From Alitta virens (lineage: Eukaryota; Annelida; Polychaeta; Phyllodocida; Nereididae): a DNA stretch of 64,000 nt. The translations under genes were made by a program, and so were the position numbers. The notes under the pieces were generated by a model, which ran no database searches, was not told the origin of the DNA, and saw nothing but the letters and a program-made list of their open reading frames with translations. Of this stretch, positions 59,017-64,000 are shown piece after piece. The DNA is taken from positions 28,159,250 to 28,223,249 of the forward strand of contig OW028579.1 of NCBI GenBank assembly GCA_932294295.1, written 5' to 3'. Positions within the stretch are counted from its first letter, which is position 1. Each line of letters starts with the position of its first letter.

Positions 59017-60289
59017 CTGAGCTCCATGTCCAAATTGATTGGAATTCTTTATTTTTGATGTGGCTTCAGCTAGGTTATATTTTTCAAATCAATTAAGTCA
59101 AACTTTTATTCACAAAAAAAAAGAAAAAAAAGTGGGATGCTAAAAATGCCAAAGCCTGTCAGTGTTGACGTGTATATACAGTATATATAATTACACTTAT
59201 CAATGAAAAAGCATCTTAATTCTCTGTTCAAATATTGTACATTATTTAAATTAATACGTTTTGTCGGTAGTTTATTATCATCTAACTTTGTTTTCAAAAT
59301 ACGCTGCAAGCTTGTTTGTAATACATTGTACATGGCTTGCACTTAAATGTTAGGAAACTTCCACCTGACTCTGTCTGGGTTTGCAGATTGTGTCTGTTTA
59401 TGACATGGTCACTGGGGCAAAGCGGATGGGGTAACTGCAGTTCAACATGGCTGTTGTGATCGATGAAAACGTATATTTCACTTCATTCTGGACGAATTAC
59501 TCAATATTTACTCCAGAATATGACTTGATTTACCCCTTGATGTTATTATACACAACTTTTAACACTATGGTAGCAGTGAAATTTGTTTTAAATCTCGAAA
59601 ATGAACGAGTTCCTTCTGGCGTGGAGATGGGGTAACTCATATTGTAAATCGCGTAGAGATGGGATGGGGTATCTCTGCAAACGGCATGGGCAACTTTAAG
59701 CACACTGCCAATAATATAGAGTCATGATTAGGCTTCATCCATCTTATTGCACAACTAGCAGACATCAATCAAGCCTTTTTTCTTTAGTAAAGACATTTTT
59801 AAATTAATTTTAAAGTGTTTTCCTATATTTTTTTTCACATTTGTTAACCTTGACTAATCGTTAGCACTACATGCATACGTGATGAGTACAATTCATAACA
59901 GAATGATAATATTGCGTATACATATATTTGATACAGTTTGTGGTTTTAGAGCAGGACATTCGCTTTATTGCACTATGTACAGTAGTCTGCTCCTGGCTTA
60001 AAGTAGGCTTACAGCTGCCACCACTGAAAAAAATATAAACCTTCGTAAATGCTTGGATGAACAGAGATGTAGGACATTTATCTAATATATATCATTGTGG
60101 TGGCCAAGGAGTACACTTTCTGGTGCGAAGGTTTCGCCCACAGATAATAGGTACTTTCATACCATGACATACCTTCGCATCATGACAGTGATCGTACATG
60201 TCATACTACGTAGCTATTTAAAATGTCACAAAAGTGAAGGCTTATTCAATTTAACGGCAGGTGTGTAAGAGTGGCTACATCCCCCTCCT

Positions 60290-60797
60290 CCTCCTCCTCC
60301 TCCTCCGTCATGCATCAGGCATCTGTCAGACACTCGTAGATCGCTCGTAGATCGCTCGTCAGTTCGCTCACACGGAAGACAACGGACATCCGCCGATCAT
60401 TTTATGCGTTCTACGAGTGGACGGCACTGGACACGAGTGGATGGCAAGTATAGGCCTATACGGATGGACAGTGGCTATGTATGGCTACGTATGGCTACGT
60501 ACGTGCGTAGAACGTCTGTAGGACACTCCCCGACAGATACCCGACAGATCCCCGAGCAAGTTACGTATTGAATAAACAATCACCCGTAGAACATCCGCCA
60601 AAATGTTAAACATGTTTAAAAATGTTTTCCCTCTTCAAGTATGCTCGCGAGTGGTCGAGCGCGACCAGGAGCATCCTACGGATTAGTGCGAGTATACGTA
60701 AAACACTCGGCGAGTGAATCACGTACAGCCAAGGATGACCACGAGCAAACAAAATCTTTCATACATTTCTCTTATACATGATAGTGTGAACGCCCCT
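60290..60797. mobile_element. Harbinger-like MITE, left-truncated
   Basis: Right terminus GATAGTGTGAACGCCCCT ends at 60797 and is followed by TAA. The interior shares CGTAGATCGCTCGTAGATCG, TACGTATGGC and AAACATGTTTAAA with 43475-44185. The left end is replaced by a (CCT)n run. Confidence 0.65.
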
Positions 60798-61250
60798 TAA
60801 GTTAGAAGCCTGTTTTAATGTGAAGATTTCTTTGTATGTATTTTACTTAAATTACCACTGAATACTGGCTAGTATAACTTACAAGATAAGTTGCATTTTG
60901 CTTCCTTTTCAACTCAAGATTAAACACTAAATAAAACCTGAAAAACGATTTTAAAAAACTAAGAGAGCAAGCAATGCATTTAAAGAAATGTATTAACCTG
61001 GGCACCCGGCCGGCCAGCCCCCTTCGCCGATTGTTTCTTGTCCTTTACTCGATTAATATTAAATCTACTGCATTGTTCTTTGCAGGGTAGATGTATGAAG
61101 TTAATTAGACCACAAAATGAACTGTTCGGTCACCATAAATATATCATAAATATGTATTTGCAATAGACATGCATCTCTTCTCAACAAAAAATGAAAAATA
61201 CGCGTAACTCTCGGATGGTGCTGCAAGTACTTTTAGATTCGGTTTTGAGC

Positions 61251-61327
61251 AGCCAGCTATAGCCAGACAGTTCCGTTTAGTGGCAGGAAGCATTGTATGG
61301 CAGAAGTTGTCTAGCTTTGCATGTCTA
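61251..61327. repeat. Dispersed repeat, copy B
   Basis: Matches 24212-24286 in the same orientation, including AGCCAGACAGTTCCGTTTAG. Confidence 0.65.
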
Positions 61328-62847
61328 GGTTTAATTTGACAGGCCCTTTTTAATGAAACTAACGATATGTCTTGATTTGCTGGGTCGTGACCCTTTATCT
61401 ATGGATAGTTATTTAAACTTATACAATGACCAGATTAAACACCATTTGTATGTAATTCATGCATATGTACATGATTACATACGGTCATAACTACTGAAGC
61501 AAAAACAATTCATATTTTGGCCAAATTTTATTTAAAAGAAAGTGTGGAAATTCGTAATTTTGCACCACAAGCACATGCCTCTCATGCAAAGCTGAAACTG
61601 CTTCACAATGTTTTAAACATGTGGTTTGGTCATTTCCAAATGTTTTTGTTTATATACATCAATGAGCAATTTAATGAAATATGACAAAATTTGCAAGAAA
61701 GAGATATGACCAAGTTCGTTGGCCAGGGCTATATAGTGCATGCCTTTATAGCCAATCTTGCAAAATTCTGTGAAGTAGTTCCAGCAACATGATTTGGTGA
61801 GCAATTGAATTGAATTAAATGACTGCCTAATTGTGCCTATGTTTGAAAATATAACAATAATGTGACATCGTAGTTGCAGACGACAGAGGAAAGCCACAAG
61901 TTACCTTATCGCTCAACCAATCTACAAAATAGTTGCCCCATCCCTCAGCATCAGTTCCCGACTTTTTTTAGTGTATTATATTATTTGTGGCTTATTTTAG
62001 AACATCATTATATTCTAAGTGAATTTTATGCCGATAAATCTGTCTTTTTGCGTGTTTAAGCATGCATTATTTACTAGTAAAAGCACAGAAAATACATAAA
62101 TGTGCATTGCCTTCGTGCATTTCAACCATGATGAAAGATGGGGTAACTGCAGTTACCCCATCTGCTTTGCCCCAGAGATGTCTATGTCCTTTAGGGAATA
62201 AACCTTTAAACTGCAATCTGTGTTGATATTTTGTTGGGCAAGGCTAATGGTCATTATATTGGACCTTTAATCCATGGTCAACTTGGCCTTATTAGAGCAA
62301 GAACCATTACTAAAGCATACATGTCACTTTGGTCAATATTGACTAGCGCTGTCACTGATCTGACTTGCTTGATGATGTGCAGTGAATGGCTGTGATATTA
62401 CGAAGAAAAGTGATTCTAAGTATTTCAATAAAAAATGTATGCTAATGAATCAGCCAACAAGACTTTCAGTGTACTTTGAACAATGTTTAAATGAAAAACA
62501 CAGTCACAGTGTGTACCTTAGACACAGGTGCTTTCCATCAACCTGAAAAAAATGTATTTAAAAATAAATCAATACAATTGCCTTCAATTAGCCTTTTAAG
62601 GCATATGCAAGATGATTGGAAGGTAAATAGACATGCATTTCCACTGGTACTTTATTATCAGATAATGCAAGATGAAAACAAAGTGTACTGTCACCATGGT
62701 GTCCAGTAAATTGATCTGAAAAATACTAATGCATGGATTAACAGCATTTGAACCATTTACCAAAGAAATAAACATATTTCACAATAGAAAGGATTACTCT
62801 GCTATATTTCAGTGACAAACATCTATGAAAGACCATTGAATATAATT

Positions 62848-63927
62848 ATGTTGGTTATAATTGCAATCCTTTCATGGGATGTTTTACCAGTTTCTACAGG
62901 TGAGCTATGATGTGCTTTAGATTCAATAGTTTGAAGTCCATTCCAAACTATGAGTAGATTCATGGTAGGATTCATAATGCATGTCTAAATGTTTTTCATC
63001 TAAGTTTTTCAATCTAAGCATGGAGCAACACTACAGAAATGTTAGAAGTAAGCCAACTTTCTACCTGTTAGAAACACCTCTGTCACCATTAACTCCAAAT
63101 AATGACACTTCTGTCCTTTTTATGCTGCTCCTTGCTTTATTTTTAATATATATTACTGAAAAACAAGTCAAAATTAATTTTCAATGATACATCAAGTAGA
63201 ATCCAGATTTTTGATTATGATCAAAAAAGGTAGTCTTGACTGTGGGACTGTGGGACACTTTGTTATATTTCATTTTGTGCTGCTCCGTGCTTTATTTTTA
63301 ATATTACTAAAAAACGAGTGGAAATTAATTTTCAATGATACATCAAGTAGAATCCAGATTTTTGATTATGATCAAAATAGGTAGTCTTGACTGTGGGACT
63401 GTGGGACACTTTGTTATATCTCATTTTGTGCTGCTCCGTGCTTTATTTTTAATATTACTGAAAAACGAGTGGAAATTAATTTTCAATGATACATCAAGTA
63501 GAATCCAGATTTTTATCATGATCAAAATAGGTAGTCTTGACTGGGGAACACTTGATATTTCTCACCAAAATACATCCATTCAATATTTAATTTATCAATA
63601 CATTTTCATTACATTTTAGTAGCACAGCTTCATCCGCATGTTCAATTATGGAGAGACCTCATGCAGAATTATGATCGAAGAGTCACTCCAGTTCACAATC
63701 CAAACACAACAATTATCTTGGATATTGGACTCATCATCGAAACTGTCATTGATCTGGTAACAAAGACTTAGACATAGTTTTCGACTACATTAACAACTAG
63801 ATATCTCCCGTTATCTCTTATTTTACACTTTGATCCATAATGGAATTAGATCTCACAGACATTTTGCTTTTTTGTCCTTCAGGATTTCAAAAGCCAGGTT
63901 CTGTCAATACAAACTTGGCTGTACATG
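62848..63927 (+). CDS. Nicotinic acetylcholine receptor subunit, first three coding exons (partial)
   Basis: Coding exons 62848-62899, 63620-63756 and 63883-63927, phases 1, 0, 0; the gene runs off the right edge. An acceptor at 62811-62812 suggests exon 1 starts at 62813 with 35 bases of 5' UTR. Exon 1 encodes a short hydrophobic signal peptide. Exon 2 begins with the N-terminal helix typical of Cys-loop receptors (LWRDLMQNYDRRVTPV) and the first strand with NTTIILDIGLIIETVIDL. Exon 3 is exactly 45 bp (DFKSQVLSIQTWLYM), as is usual for the third exon of nicotinic receptor genes. These proteins form pentameric acetylcholine-gated cation channels in the plasma membrane. The subunit class (alpha or non-alpha) cannot be decided because the C-loop lies beyond the window. 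Confidence 0.88.
63117..63560 (+). repeat. 151-bp tandem repeat, three units
   Basis: Three direct copies with a period of 151 bp (for example ATGATACATCAAGTAGAATC at 63184, 63335 and 63486). The last copy is truncated and slightly diverged. It fills most of intron 1 of the nicotinic receptor gene. The open frames within it repeat too and are not genes. Confidence 0.93.
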
Positions 63928-64000
63928 GTAAGTAGATTTTTTTGTTACAATCACCATAACAGGTTTGTCTTACAGTTCCAATTTGTCTGATGGCCTGTAA

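Larger units (their letters stand above)
59414..62173. mobile_element. 2.76-kb region bounded by inverted GGGGCAAAGC termini
   Basis: GGGGCAAAGCGGATGGGGTA with ACTGCAGTT at 59414-59442 returns inverted at 62145-62173 with one mismatch. The inner end of the right arm is itself palindromic (GGGGTAACTGCAGTTACCCC). Degraded repeats of GATGGGGTA occur near 59630-59665. No transposase frame was seen and no target duplication is obvious. It includes a (CCT)n run near 60282-60306, the MITE at 60290-60797 and a dispersed repeat copy at 61251-61327. Confidence 0.6.

Noticed and set aside
1..64000. CRISPR arrays, operons, ribosome-binding sites, prophage or other bacterial systems
   Set aside because: Intron-bearing animal genes and eukaryotic transposons throughout. 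The regular repeats seen are minisatellites and MITEs without spacers or associated genes.

Overview
The window is nuclear DNA from a eukaryote, most likely an invertebrate animal. It is AT-rich, genes are split by GT-AG introns, coding exons are sparse, and most of the sequence is mobile-element debris. The gene set (an N-glycan branching enzyme, a divergent peptide-type rhodopsin-class GPCR, a 15-exon SLC5 cotransporter, the start of a nicotinic receptor subunit) and the transposons (Ty3/gypsy, CR1/jockey-like LINE pieces, tRNA-derived SINEs, Harbinger-, hAT- and pogo-type MITEs) suggest a marine invertebrate, perhaps a deuterostome. The phylum cannot be settled from the sequence alone.

Layout. 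1-1170: intergenic. 1171-7320: a roughly 3.1 kb unit present twice in direct tandem, differing by a 42-bp minisatellite, a 34-bp indel and a 28-bp micro-inversion. 7467-12549 (+): a complete seven-exon MGAT4-type N-acetylglucosaminyltransferase gene. 12550-17640: intergenic, with a SINE and several palindromic MITEs. 17730-29918 (+): a four-exon GPCR gene with a TATA box, a 41-bp microexon and a 9.5 kb intron full of inverted-repeat elements. 30273-37329 (+): a nearly full-length but disabled Ty3/gypsy retrotransposon with 444/421-bp LTRs and a GGTA target duplication, inserted into an older MITE. 39324-53128 (-): a complete 15-exon SLC5A8/SLC5A12-like sodium-coupled monocarboxylate transporter gene. 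53146-62847: intergenic, with LINE, SINE, hAT and TIR elements. 62848-63927 (+): the first three coding exons of a nicotinic acetylcholine receptor subunit that continues beyond the window.

The exon models were built by hand from splice sites, reading phase and family resemblance. In each complete gene the exon lengths sum to an exact number of codons (520, 404 and 648 including stop), a strong internal check. The genes do not form an operon or pathway; they are unrelated neighbours.

I see no new defence or other molecular system. The most unusual material is structural: the tandem duplication with its internal micro-inversion, a minisatellite that appears to derive from the end of a dispersed palindromic MITE, an LTR element nested in a copy of that MITE, and a fragment of an SLC5 coding exon copied into an upstream intron beside a Harbinger-like MITE.
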